DNA of 64,000 bases from Nakamurella alba (GCF_009707545.1 NZ_WLYK01000005.1:558001-622000); one strand, 5' to 3'. Numbered from the stretch's first letter, positions 18,530-27,088 are shown. Program-made: numbers and translations. Notes: a model not told the origin generated them from the sequence alone.

Positions 18530-19426
18530 ATGTCCCAGATCGAGATCAACGGCGGCATCGTCGAGTACGAACTGCTCGGACCGCCGGACGGCGGTCGGAC
18601 GTTGACCATCACCCCCGGCGGCCGGTTCAGCAAGGACTACCGCGGCGTCCGGCCGTTCGCGCAGGCGCTCGCCGAGGCCGGCCACCGGGTGCTGATCTGG
18701 GACCGGCCGAACACCGGCGCCTCCGACATCCAGCTGTACGGCGAGTCCGAGTCCCACATGCGCGCAGCCACTCTCGCCGGCATGGTCCGCGCCCTCGACC
18801 TCGGGCCGGTGGTGGTGATGGGTGGATCCGGCGGCGCGCGCGACTCCATCGTCTTCACCATCACCTACCCCGAGCTGGTGGAGCAGCTGATCGTCTGGTC
18901 GATCGTCGGCGGCGCGTTCAGCTCGATGAGCCTGGCCGGCGTTTATGTGATGAACGAGATCCGCACCGTCCGCCGCAAGGGCATCGACGGCATCCTGGCG
19001 CAGACCGGACCGGCCGGAAGTTGGTCCGACCTGGTCGCCGCCAACCCGCGGAACAAGCAGCGGCTGGTGGACCTGGGCGCCGAGGAGTTCGAGAAGGTGA
19101 TGTGGCGCTGGTTCGAGGCCTATGTCCCCAAGGCCAACGAGGCCATCCCCGGCGTGCCGGACCACCTCATGCGATCCATCACCGTGCCCACGCTGATCGT
19201 GCGCGGAGGCGAGAACGACATCGACCACCCCAAGCGGACGTCGTTCGAGGTGCACGCGCTGATCCGCCGATCGAGGCTGATCGACCCGCCGTGGCCGGAG
19301 GACGCCTGGGAGCGGGGACAGGCCGCCCGGGACGCCGGCACCGGCGGCATCTTCGACCCGTGGATGGACGCGGTGCCGACCTTCCTCGACTTCATCGCCG
19401 AGTACTCCGTGCGGGTGCCGGCTTGA
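18530..19426 (+). CDS. Alpha/beta-fold hydrolase
   Basis: A 298-residue cytosolic protein. The nucleophile elbow is GGSGGAR with Ser100; DRPNTGASD (about 58-66) is the usual loop near the oxyanion region. VPTLIVRGGENDIDHP (about 222-237) supplies the acid residue. Beyond it, where a catalytic His is normally found, the sequence reads IDPPWPEDAW with no His, which is odd. A His could come from elsewhere (HP in NDIDHP or EVHALIRR), or the activity may be unusual. Related proteins in catabolic clusters cleave C-C bonds of ring-opened diketones or esters. It shares a TTGA overlap with the MFS gene. Confidence 0.85.
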   Translation: MSQIEINGGIVEYELLGPPDGGRTLTITPGGRFSKDYRGVRPFAQALAEAGHRVLIWDRPNTGASDIQLYGESESHMRAATLAGMVRALDLGPVVVMGGSGGARDSIVFTITYPELVEQLIVWSIVGGAFSSMSLAGVYVMNEIRTVRRKGIDGILAQTGPAGSWSDLVAANPRNKQRLVDLGAEEFEKVMWRWFEAYVPKANEAIPGVPDHLMRSITVPTLIVRGGENDIDHPKRTSFEVHALIRRSRLIDPPWPEDAWERGQAARDAGTGGIFDPWMDAVPTFLDFIAEYSVRVPA

Positions 19427-20874
19427 CCTCGACCGCCGCCCACCCGGTCGCCGAGGCGATCGGGACCGACCGGCCGGCCCGGGGTATCCTGGCCGTGCTG
19501 GTGGTCATCTCGGTGGTGTCGGCGCTGCAGAGTTCCGTGGTGGTGCCGCTGATCTCGCACATCCCCGAGGTGTTCTCGGTCAGTGCGGCGACGGCCTCGT
19601 GGATCGTCACCGCGACCACCCTGGGCGCCTCGGTGGCAGCGCCGATCATCTCGCGGATGGCCGACCTCTACGGCAAGCGACTGATCGTCGTCTGCACCCT
19701 GCTGGTCACCGCGCTGGGCTCGCTGCTGGTCGCGGTGAGCGACGTCTTCGCGATCGCGGTGACCGGCCGCGCGCTGCAGGGCACCGCGATGGCGCTGATA
19801 CCGGTGTCCATGTCCATCGTGAAGGAGGTGCTGCCCGGCCCGAAGATCGGCAGCGGGATCGCTTTACTGGGTGGCACTCTCGGTCTCGGCACCGCGCTCG
19901 GACTGCCGGTGGCCGGCCTGCTGTACCGGTGGTGGGGCTGGCACGCGCTGTTCTGGGTGACGGTGGTGATCGCACCGCTGCTGGCCCTGGCCGCCCAGCT
20001 GGTCCTGCCCGGCCGGAGCGTGCAGCAGCGCACCGGGTTCGACGTGCTGGGCAGTGTGCTGTTCACCGTCGCCCTGGTGCCGTTCCTGCTCGCCTTGTCC
20101 CAGGGCAACGACTGGGGCTGGGCCGGTCCGGCGGTCCTCGGGCTGTTCGGTGCCGCCGTGGTCGCCGGCGGATTGTGGCTGTGGTGGGAGCGCCGGGCAC
20201 CGGATCCGTTGGTGGACATCGACATCGCTGCCGGCCGAACCGTGATGCTGACGAACCTCTCGTCCCTACTGCTGGCCGGCGGCATGTTCGCCAACATGTA
20301 CCTGGCCTCCCAGCAGCTGGCGAACCCGGCCTCGGTGCCGGGCGGTCTCGGACTGCCATCGGAGACCGTCGGACTGCTGATGATCGCGCCGGCCATGATG
20401 ATCATCGTGCTGTCACCGGTGATCGGGCCGGCGTTGCACCGGTTCGGCGGCCGGACCGTGCTGGTGGCGGCCGCGCTGGCGATGGCGGCGGCCTACCTGG
20501 CGCGGATCTGGCTGTCCGGATCACCCACCGCGGTGGTCGTCGGTGCGGTCCTGGTCGGCATCGGCATCTCCTTCGGTCTGTCGGCCCAGCCGATGATCGT
20601 CATGGCGGCCGTGCCGGCCGACCGGACGGCGTCGGCGAACGGGCTGAACCAGCTGTTCCGCACTGTCGGCACCTCCGCCTCGGTGGCCGCGGTCGCCGTG
20701 CTGACCTCGGCGACCTCGCTGACCACGACCACCGGCGAGTACGCCACCGGCTCCACTTTCCGGCTCGCCTTCATCGGGCTGGCCGCATTGATGGCGCTGG
20801 GCGCGTTGCTGGCCTTCCTGGTTCCCGGAACCGCTGGTCGGACTGGTGTTGCGGAATCGTCAGCGGAGCAATAG
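19423..20874 (+). CDS. MFS transporter, DHA2-like (second)
   Basis: The most likely start is TTG 19423, overlapping the hydrolase stop (TTGA), which gives 483 residues; a strong ribosome binding site is lacking, so coupling to the hydrolase is likely. About 14 membrane segments are visible, with RMADLYGKRLIVV (motif A) and AVTGRALQGTAMALIPVSMSI. It is related to the transporter at 13270 but diverged. It is probably the uptake or efflux system for the same pathway. Its last codons and stop form part of regulon palindrome C. Confidence 0.87.
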   Translation: MTSTAAHPVAEAIGTDRPARGILAVLVVISVVSALQSSVVVPLISHIPEVFSVSAATASWIVTATTLGASVAAPIISRMADLYGKRLIVVCTLLVTALGSLLVAVSDVFAIAVTGRALQGTAMALIPVSMSIVKEVLPGPKIGSGIALLGGTLGLGTALGLPVAGLLYRWWGWHALFWVTVVIAPLLALAAQLVLPGRSVQQRTGFDVLGSVLFTVALVPFLLALSQGNDWGWAGPAVLGLFGAAVVAGGLWLWWERRAPDPLVDIDIAAGRTVMLTNLSSLLLAGGMFANMYLASQQLANPASVPGGLGLPSETVGLLMIAPAMMIIVLSPVIGPALHRFGGRTVLVAAALAMAAAYLARIWLSGSPTAVVVGAVLVGIGISFGLSAQPMIVMAAVPADRTASANGLNQLFRTVGTSASVAAVAVLTSATSLTTTTGEYATGSTFRLAFIGLAALMALGALLAFLVPGTAGRTGVAESSAEQ

Positions 20875-20882
20875 TTTGGTCC
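20866..20882. promoter_or_regulatory. Regulon palindrome, copy C
   Basis: GAGCAATAGTTTGGTCC. It includes the stop codon of the second MFS gene and lies 58 bases before the amidohydrolase start at 20941. TTGCGG (20850-20855) is a possible -35 whose -10 would fall inside the palindrome. Confidence 0.7.
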
Positions 20883-20940
20883 GTAGCAGCTCGCCGCCGT
20901 CCCTCCCGGACCCGCCGTCCGTCACGAATCGAGCCCAGTC

Positions 20941-22020
20941 ATGAGCACAACAGTCCCCGCGTCGCCCCGGGTGGACGCCAGTGTCCACATCTTCTTCCGG
21001 TCCGACGCCGAACTCCGGCAGTACCTCGGCGAGCCGTGGGCCAGCCGCGGATTCCCGACGCCGGACACCTCCTTCACCGCGCCGCTGGGCGGCCGGTACA
21101 CCCCGGGATCACGGCCGGACCCGGCGTCGCACCCCGGGTCCGATCCGGAGCAGGTCGGCGGGATCGTCTTCGAACAGCAGGGTTTCGACCTCGCCGTGCT
21201 CCACCCGATGACCGTCGGGGTGCTGCCGGACTGGCACCTGGAGTCGGCGATCCTGGAGGCGACGAACCGGATGCTGGTGGAGCGCTGGCTGGACTCCGGC
21301 AGCTACGCCGATCGCTTCTTCGGCACCATCCGGGTCAACCCGAACGACATCGACGCCGCGGTGAAGGAGATCCGGCGCTGGACCGGCCACCCGCGGATCG
21401 TGCAGATCGGCCTGCCGATGCAGACGCAGGCCCCCTACGGCCGGCCGCACTACCGGCCGCTGTGGCGGGCGGCGGTCGATGCCGGGCTGCCGGTGGCGAT
21501 CCACTGGGAGATGGGCCAGGGCATCACCCACCCGCCGACGCCGAACGGCACCGCCCGCACCTATCAGCAGCTCGTCGGGTTCCAGCCGCTCACCTTCGTG
21601 TTCCACCTGATGAACATGATCGCGGAGGGCGTGTTCGAGGAGTTCCCGGACCTGAAGGTGGTCTTCGCCGACGGCGCCGCCGACATGCTCACCCCGATGA
21701 TCTGGCGGATGGACACCTTCGGCCGGCCGCACCTCGAGCAGACGCCGTGGTCACCGCGGATGCCGAGCGACTACCTCGCCGGTCACGTGTACTTCGTCAA
21801 CGGGATGCTCGACGGGCCCGGCGATGTCGACTACGCCTCCGAGTGGCTCCGGATGACCGGCAAGGAGGACATGCTGATGTTCGGATCCAGTTACCCGGAC
21901 TGGCAGTTCGCCACCACCGAGGCGCTGCCGTCCGGCTGGACCGGCGAGCAGCGCGCGAAGGTGCTGGGCGCCAACGCCGCTGATCTCTACCGCCTGCCCG
22001 TGCCCTCGCCCGTCGGCTGA
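20941..22020 (+). CDS. Amidohydrolase-2 family protein (ACMSD-like), first
   Basis: A 359-residue metal-dependent TIM-barrel protein of the ACMSD/amidohydrolase-2 family. The first-strand motif is DASVHIFF rather than the usual H-x-H. Later family features are VAIHWEMGQG (metal His on strand 5), FVFHLMNMIAEGVFEEFPDLKVVFADG and MLMFGSSYPDW (the terminal Asp). Members decarboxylate or hydrolyse aromatic and semialdehyde acids; the exact reaction here is unknown. It starts an operon with 22064, 23212, 23613 and 24902. The altered metal motif makes this the more doubtful enzyme of the pair. Confidence 0.87.
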   Translation: MSTTVPASPRVDASVHIFFRSDAELRQYLGEPWASRGFPTPDTSFTAPLGGRYTPGSRPDPASHPGSDPEQVGGIVFEQQGFDLAVLHPMTVGVLPDWHLESAILEATNRMLVERWLDSGSYADRFFGTIRVNPNDIDAAVKEIRRWTGHPRIVQIGLPMQTQAPYGRPHYRPLWRAAVDAGLPVAIHWEMGQGITHPPTPNGTARTYQQLVGFQPLTFVFHLMNMIAEGVFEEFPDLKVVFADGAADMLTPMIWRMDTFGRPHLEQTPWSPRMPSDYLAGHVYFVNGMLDGPGDVDYASEWLRMTGKEDMLMFGSSYPDWQFATTEALPSGWTGEQRAKVLGANAADLYRLPVPSPVG

Positions 22021-22063
22021 GCCGCCGCCCGCCGCAGCCGCCCCCAGAATCCAGGAGCCTGAC

Positions 22064-23212
22064 ATGACCCAGACCGACACCCGCGACGTCACCGCCGGGG
22101 CGATGACCCCGGTGCGTGTCGTCGACTGCGACGTGCACCCCTATGCCCGCAAGGGAGTGCTGCACCAGTACCTCGACCCGAAGTTCGTCCGCGAGCAGCG
22201 ACTGCGCGCCGACGGCGCGAACAACGGGATCTTCTACGATGCACCCGATTTCAACTTCGCGCAGGCGATGCGGGTGGATGCGTTCCCCGGCGACGGCGAG
22301 TTCGCCTGCTCCGACCCGGACATGGCGTTCCGCCAGCTGGTGCTGGACTCCGGGTCGGACGTGGTGATCCTCGGGCCGACCTCGGGCGGTGCCGGCGACA
22401 CCGACGAAGAGGTGACCGCGATGGCAGCGGCCACCAACCTGTGGCAGGACGAGCACTGGCTGGACCGCGAGAACAACTGGCACGGCCGGTTCTTCGGTTC
22501 GATCTGCGCCAACATCACCGAGCCGGCGCAGGCCGCCCGGGAGATCGAGAAGTGGGCCGGGCACCCGAAGTTCAAGCAGATCCTGATCCACGCCGAGCCG
22601 CGGCCGGCCTGGGGCCACCCGATGTACGACCCGGTGTGGGCGGCGGCGGTGAAACACGACATCCCGGTGTCCTGCCACCTCGGCCGCGGCAAGCACAACC
22701 TGCTGCCGATGAGCCCGGTCGGTTTCCTGTCCTACAACCACGACTTCATGGTCACGTACTCGATGCTTGCCGCGAACCAGATCATGAGCCTGATCTTCGA
22801 CGGGGTGTTCGAGCGGTTCCCGACGCTGAAGATCGTGCTGATCGAGCACGCCTTCAGCTGGATCCTGCCGCTGATGTGGCGGATGGACGCGATCCACGCG
22901 GCCCGCGGCAACGAGACCGGGCTGTCCAAGGAGCCCTCGCAGTACGTCAAGGACAACATCTGGCTGACCACCCAGCCGCTGGACTACCCGGAGGACAAGC
23001 TCGAGCTGACCCACGCGTTGGAGTGGATGGAGGCGGACAAGATCCTGCTCTTCTCCTCCGACTACCCGCACTGGACATTCGACGAACCCCGTTGGCTGGC
23101 CAAACATCTCCCCGAGCCGATGCGGGACGCCGTGATGTTCCGCAACGGCATCGACCTGTTCAAGCTGCCGTCCGAACTGCCGGCGCTGGCCGGGCAGGTC
23201 CGGGCCTACTGA
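22064..23212 (+). CDS. Amidohydrolase-2 family protein (ACMSD-like), second
   Basis: Start ATG 22064 after AGGAG; 382 residues. VVDCDVHPYARKG holds the D-x-H first-strand metal motif, PVSCHLGRGKH supplies the next His, and LLFSSDYPHWTFDEP the final Asp with a nearby His. It shares family and layout with the preceding gene (both have the NMIAEGVFEEFP or IMSLIFDGVFERFP helix), so the two may form a heteromer or act one after the other. In known clusters such proteins catalyse decarboxylation or hydrolytic ring opening. Its stop overlaps the Rieske start (TGATG). Confidence 0.88.
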   Translation: MTQTDTRDVTAGAMTPVRVVDCDVHPYARKGVLHQYLDPKFVREQRLRADGANNGIFYDAPDFNFAQAMRVDAFPGDGEFACSDPDMAFRQLVLDSGSDVVILGPTSGGAGDTDEEVTAMAAATNLWQDEHWLDRENNWHGRFFGSICANITEPAQAAREIEKWAGHPKFKQILIHAEPRPAWGHPMYDPVWAAAVKHDIPVSCHLGRGKHNLLPMSPVGFLSYNHDFMVTYSMLAANQIMSLIFDGVFERFPTLKIVLIEHAFSWILPLMWRMDAIHAARGNETGLSKEPSQYVKDNIWLTTQPLDYPEDKLELTHALEWMEADKILLFSSDYPHWTFDEPRWLAKHLPEPMRDAVMFRNGIDLFKLPSELPALAGQVRAY

Positions 23213-23616
23213 TGGCGCCCGAGACCGGCGCGGCGCCGGGTCCGCCCACCCTGGCCCGCGGCCGCGAGCACGTCGTCGCGCGGGTGGAGGACATCCCGCC
23301 GGGGGAGCACAAGGTGGTGCCGATCGGCCGGTACGGCGTGGGCGTCTACAACGTCCGCGGCACCTTCTACGCCATCGCCAACTACTGCCCGCACGAGGGT
23401 GGCCCGCTCTGCGTCGGCCGGACCAAGGGGCAGACCGTCGCCGACCCGGAGAAGCCGGGCGGTGCGCGCGAGGTGCGGCCCGGCGAGTTCGTCTACTGTC
23501 CCTGGCACCAATGGGGTTTCGAGCTGGCCACCGGCACCACCACGGTCAAGCCGGAGTGGAGCATCCGCACCTACCCGGTGCGCGTCCACGACGGCCAGGT
23601 CCTGGTGACGGCATGA
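23212..23616 (+). CDS. Rieske [2Fe-2S] ferredoxin-like protein
   Basis: Start ATG 23212 overlaps the amidohydrolase stop in TGATG; 134 residues. The Rieske motifs are CPHEGG and CPWHQWGF, i.e. C-x-H and C-x2-H with a 38-residue insert, longer than in most Rieske ferredoxins; the insert holds a TVADPEKPGGAREV segment. There is no catalytic iron domain, so this is an electron carrier or a small oxygenase component. The next gene encodes a NuoF-like flavoprotein, its likely partner. Confidence 0.9.
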   Translation: MAPETGAAPGPPTLARGREHVVARVEDIPPGEHKVVPIGRYGVGVYNVRGTFYAIANYCPHEGGPLCVGRTKGQTVADPEKPGGAREVRPGEFVYCPWHQWGFELATGTTTVKPEWSIRTYPVRVHDGQVLVTA

Positions 23617-24902
23617 GCACCCTGGCCTCCCGCGCGCTGCCGGTGCGCACCGGGGCGGTCGGGGTCGAGCCCCGGCTGCTGACCGTCGACGAGCGGGAGT
23701 CGGTCGACGACTACCTCGCCGGCGGTGGCTACCGGCCGCTGCGCAACCCGGAACGCCTGCTGGAGCAGGTGGCCGCCGCCGGGGTGCGCGGACGCGGCGG
23801 TGCCGCCTTCCCGATCGCCCGCAAGATGGTCACGGTGCGCAGCGGCTCCAGCGCCCCGGTGCTGGTCGCGAACGGCGAGGAGGGCGAGCCGGCGTCGGTG
23901 AAGGACAAGTGGCTGCTGCGGTTCCGGCCACACCTGGTGTTGGACGGGCTCCGGCTGGCCGCCGCGATGACGGGTGCGCAGCAGGCCTACATGTACGTCT
24001 CCGACCCGGTCTCCGCGGACAGTGTCGAACAGGCGCTGACCGAGTTCCCGGCCGAGGGCTGGAACGAGATCGACATCGCCGTGCACCGCGTCGCCCCGAC
24101 CTACGTCGCCGGCGAGGAGACGGCCGCGGTGCGGTCGATCGGCGGCGGACCGGCGCTGCCCCAGGACAAGCCGCCGCGGCCGTTCGAGGTCGGCGTGCAC
24201 GGCCGGCCGACCCAGATCAGCAATGTCGAAACCCTGGCGCATCTGCCGGTGGTCCAACGGCTCGGTGCCGACGGCTACCGGGCGGCCGGGACCGCCGACT
24301 CGTCCGGGACCTTCCTGATGACCCTCACCGGGGTGGAGCACCCACAGCTGCTGGAGGTGCCGTTCGGTATCAGCTTGCGCGAGATCCTCGTCGCTGTCGG
24401 TCATTCCGGCGATCTCCGGGGTGCCCTGATGGGTGGCTACTTCGCCGGGCTGCTGTCCGGCCGGGTGCTCGACCTGCCGCTGGATCACGGCACGATCGCC
24501 GGGGCCGGCAGCGGCCTGGGCTGCGGGGCGGTCGCGGTGCTCGACGCCGGCACCTGCCCGGTCGGCGTGGCCGCCGGGGTACTGAGCTACTTCGCCCGGG
24601 AGAACGCCGGCCAGTGCGGGTCGTGCTTCAACGGCACCGCCGCGATGGCGGCTGTGCTCGACGCGCTGTGCACGGGCGAGGCCACCGGCGCGGATGTGCA
24701 GCGGCTGCAGCGCTGGTCGACGGTGCTGCGCGGCCGCGGTGCCTGCGGCACCCTCGACGGCGCCACGAACATCGCCGCCACCGTGCTGCGCGAGTTCCCG
24801 GCCGAGATCGAGGAGCACTTGGAGAGTCGTTGCAGCAGTTGCCCTCCGCCAGCCGTGCGTCGCCGGCCCCCTTACGCCGTGCTCACCGAAGGAGGTGCCT
24901 GA
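23613..24902 (+). CDS. NuoF-like NADH-binding flavoprotein, free-standing
   Basis: Start ATG 23613 in an ATGA overlap; 429 residues. The complex I 51-kDa fold is clear: GRGGAAFPIARKM (FMN site, about 60-72), ANGEEGEPASVKDKW (NADH site, about 86-100), AGEETAAVRSIGGGPALPQDKPPRPF. The cluster region reads ENAGQCGSCFNG where NuoF has E-S-C-G-x-C-x-x-C-R-x-G, so the first cysteine is Ala; the distant cysteine (GRGACGT) remains. Two more cysteines occur in the tail (RCSSCPPP). No NuoE or NuoG is nearby. Inference: it oxidises NADH and feeds the adjacent ferredoxins and thereby the Rieske oxygenase. Confidence 0.87.
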   Translation: MSTLASRALPVRTGAVGVEPRLLTVDERESVDDYLAGGGYRPLRNPERLLEQVAAAGVRGRGGAAFPIARKMVTVRSGSSAPVLVANGEEGEPASVKDKWLLRFRPHLVLDGLRLAAAMTGAQQAYMYVSDPVSADSVEQALTEFPAEGWNEIDIAVHRVAPTYVAGEETAAVRSIGGGPALPQDKPPRPFEVGVHGRPTQISNVETLAHLPVVQRLGADGYRAAGTADSSGTFLMTLTGVEHPQLLEVPFGISLREILVAVGHSGDLRGALMGGYFAGLLSGRVLDLPLDHGTIAGAGSGLGCGAVAVLDAGTCPVGVAAGVLSYFARENAGQCGSCFNGTAAMAAVLDALCTGEATGADVQRLQRWSTVLRGRGACGTLDGATNIAATVLREFPAEIEEHLESRCSSCPPPAVRRRPPYAVLTEGGA

Positions 24903-25252
24903 TGCGGATCAAACTGGACCGGACGGTGTGTGACGGGTTCGGGACGTGCGTCGTGCACGCGCCGGACGTGTTCAGCCTCGACGACTGGGGCTACCCGTCG
25001 CTGGCCGCCGGCAACGACATCGCCGCGGCCGACGAGGCCGGCGTGCGCCGCGCCCTGCTCGACTGTCCGGCCCATGCCATCGTCGACCTCGGTGACCCGG
25101 TGCCGATGCCGGCCGGCGGTGAGCCGGGTATGGCGCGCAATCTCGGACCGGATGCGCCCTGGACCAAAGCGGCGAACGGTGCCGCTGCGTTGCCCCGGCT
25201 GGGGTCGGTGCTGGTCAGGGACCCGACGGCGGATACCGACGATGACTCGTGA
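24902..25252 (+). CDS. [3Fe-4S]-type ferredoxin with C-terminal extension
   Basis: Start ATG 24902 overlaps the preceding stop in TGATG; 116 residues. Cluster motif C-x5-C (CDGFGTC) followed by D-C-P (LLDCPAHAI), the one-cluster pattern of oxygenase ferredoxins. About 50 extra residues follow the fold (PMPAGGEPGMARNLGPDAPW onward), a tail not found in the 67-residue ferredoxin at 9119. The tail may dock onto the flavoprotein. It is the last gene of the 20941-25252 operon. Confidence 0.88.
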   Translation: MRIKLDRTVCDGFGTCVVHAPDVFSLDDWGYPSLAAGNDIAAADEAGVRRALLDCPAHAIVDLGDPVPMPAGGEPGMARNLGPDAPWTKAANGAAALPRLGSVLVRDPTADTDDDS

Positions 25253-25256
25253 AGTC

Positions 25257-25285
25257 TTGCAGGGTGGGGTGACCGGGGCTACAGT
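25257..25285 (+). promoter_or_regulatory. Promoter for Rieske oxygenase operon
   Basis: TTGCAG (25257-25262), a 17-bp spacer and TACAGT (25280-25285), two bases before palindrome D. The layout is nearly the same as at 12959-13004. The leader to the ATG at 25415 is about 120 bases. Confidence 0.62.
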
Positions 25286-25287
25286 GT

Positions 25288-25304
25288 GAGCAAATCTTAG
25301 GTTT
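25288..25304. promoter_or_regulatory. Regulon palindrome, copy D
   Basis: GAGCAAATCTTAGGTTT. The left half is perfect and the right half departs at two positions. Its place just after the -10 box matches copy A. Confidence 0.7.
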
Positions 25305-25414
25305 GCAGAAGCACAACTCCCCGCCGCAGCAACCCCGCCGCAGTACCCGGTCCGGTCCCGCCGACAGGACCGGGACCGGGATCATCCGCCCACCGCCAGG
25401 AAAGAGGATCAACG

Positions 25415-26806
25415 ATGACCTTGACCGAGAACCTGCCCGCCGCCGCGATCGAGGCGGCACTGGCCCACGGGCCGAACGGGACCGAGGTGAACTCCCGGGT
25501 CCCGTTCCACATGACCGACTGGCTGCACGTGCCGACGGAGCGGTACTACTCGCGGGAGTTCTTCGAGCTGGAGAAGCAGAAGCTGTGGACCCACGTGTGG
25601 CAGATGGCCGCCCGCGAGGAGGAGATCCCGCAGGCCGGCGACTTCGTCGAGTACGAGATCGTCGGGCAGTCGCTGCTGATCGTCCGGCAGACCGACGGCA
25701 GCGTGAAGGCACTGCACAACGCGTGCCGGCACCGCGCCACCGAGCTCGGCAAGGGTTGCGGGCGGTTCCCCGGCAACCAGATCGTCTGCCCGTTCCACGG
25801 CTGGCGGTGGCGGACCGACGGCTCGATCAGCCACGTGTTCGGCCGGGAGGGCTTCGACGCGGCGACCGTCAACCCGGACGACATCCGGCTGCGTGAGGCG
25901 AAGTGCGAGACCTGGGGCGGTCACGTCTGGGTCAACCTGGACCTGTCTGCGCCGCCGCTGCGCGAGGCGCTGTTCCCCGCGGCCGACATCCTGGAGCGCA
26001 ACGGTGTGCAGCGGATGAAGGCGAAGTGGTGGAAGGAAGCCATCATCAACTGCAACTGGAAGCTGGCCCAGGAGGCCTTCTTCGAGGGCTGGCACGTCAA
26101 GCAGACGCACCCGCAGCTGTACACCTACGTGGACGAGCCGGACAGCGAGACCAACCTGCAGAACACCGAGTACACGCCGTTCGTCAACGGCCACGGGCGT
26201 TTCCAGAGCGGCGACGCCCGCGAGGGCTACGGTGGCAAGCCGGACTTCCTGCAGGCTGCCCGGCTGAACTGGCAGGGCCAGGACGCGATGACGCTGGAGC
26301 GGGACATCACCGTCTTCGAGTCGGTGGCCGGCGGCATGGACACCCGGGACCCGGCCTACACGAAGAAGGCGATCGACGCCCTGTTCGACTTCTGGAAGGG
26401 CGCCGGCGTCCCGGCCCCGGACCGCACGCCCGAGGTGTTGCGGATGTGGGGCGGTGACATCCACCTGTTCCCGAACTACCTGATGCTGCCGATGTACGCG
26501 AACTCGCTGGCCTACCGGGTGCGGCCGTACAACGACGACCCGGACTGGTGCCGCTTCGAGGTGTGGTCGCTGACCACCTATCCCGAGGGTCACGACAACG
26601 GCCGGCTGGAGATCGCCGGCACCTTCGACAAGGACGACGCCGATCACTGGGGCCTCATCCCCCGGCAGGACTTCGCCAACCTGGAGCGGATGCAGCGCGG
26701 GATCAAGAACCAGAGCCTGACCCACACCACGCTGTCCGAGCTGTGGGAGGTCACCATCTCCAACATGCACCAGGAGCTGGACCGCCGGCTGGCCGTCGAG
26801 TACTGA
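25415..26806 (+). CDS. Rieske non-heme iron oxygenase, alpha subunit
   Basis: Start ATG 25415 after GAGGA; 463 residues. The Rieske cluster ligands are Cys104, His106, Cys125 and His128 (CRHRATEL; CPFHGWRW). The mononuclear iron motif NWKLAQEAFFEGWHVKQTH provides His227 and His232. The residue that bridges the two metal centres, normally Asp three before the first His, is Glu224, a change known from carnitine-type oxygenases such as CntA. No beta subunit is encoded nearby, so an alpha-only oligomer is likely. It is the first gene of an operon with 26810, 27114, 27481 and onward. It should hydroxylate the pathway substrate, whose identity is unknown. Confidence 0.93.
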   Translation: MTLTENLPAAAIEAALAHGPNGTEVNSRVPFHMTDWLHVPTERYYSREFFELEKQKLWTHVWQMAAREEEIPQAGDFVEYEIVGQSLLIVRQTDGSVKALHNACRHRATELGKGCGRFPGNQIVCPFHGWRWRTDGSISHVFGREGFDAATVNPDDIRLREAKCETWGGHVWVNLDLSAPPLREALFPAADILERNGVQRMKAKWWKEAIINCNWKLAQEAFFEGWHVKQTHPQLYTYVDEPDSETNLQNTEYTPFVNGHGRFQSGDAREGYGGKPDFLQAARLNWQGQDAMTLERDITVFESVAGGMDTRDPAYTKKAIDALFDFWKGAGVPAPDRTPEVLRMWGGDIHLFPNYLMLPMYANSLAYRVRPYNDDPDWCRFEVWSLTTYPEGHDNGRLEIAGTFDKDDADHWGLIPRQDFANLERMQRGIKNQSLTHTTLSELWEVTISNMHQELDRRLAVEY

Positions 26807-26809
26807 GCC

Positions 26810-27088
26810 GTGTTCACCGAGAACAACATCCAGGACGTCGAGATCACCGACGGCGCACCGTATGTGCGTGCGTTGGTGGACAAGCTGATCGACCTGGACC
26901 GGAACCGGATCAACAAGTCGGACGAACTGGTGATGCGCAAGGCGGTCTTCGGGCTGCTGGAGATCGTCGCCGAGCTCGAACGCCGGCTGGTCGCACTGGA
27001 GGACCCGATCGCCCGGTCGGAGTGGCAGGGTCGGCTCGAGACCGTCTCCACGGCACCGACTCCCGACCAGGTACGGCTCGGCGAGTGA
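26810..27088 (+). CDS. Small helical hypothetical protein next to oxygenase
   Basis: Start GTG 26810, three bases after the oxygenase stop; 92 residues. The sequence is charged and mostly helical (ALVDKLIDLDRNRINKSDELV; GLLEIVAELERRLVALED, which could form a short coiled coil). There is no cofactor motif. Its tight placement between an oxygenase and its ferredoxin suggests a small structural or regulatory subunit, but I do not recognise the family. Confidence 0.7.
   Translation: MFTENNIQDVEITDGAPYVRALVDKLIDLDRNRINKSDELVMRKAVFGLLEIVAELERRLVALEDPIARSEWQGRLETVSTAPTPDQVRLGE

Noticed and set aside
16769-19255. Very long minus-strand open frame opposite the PucR and hydrolase genes
   Set aside because: It is an antisense shadow caused by GC-rich third positions; its translation is Arg/Gly/His-rich low complexity, whereas the plus strand gives recognisable families.
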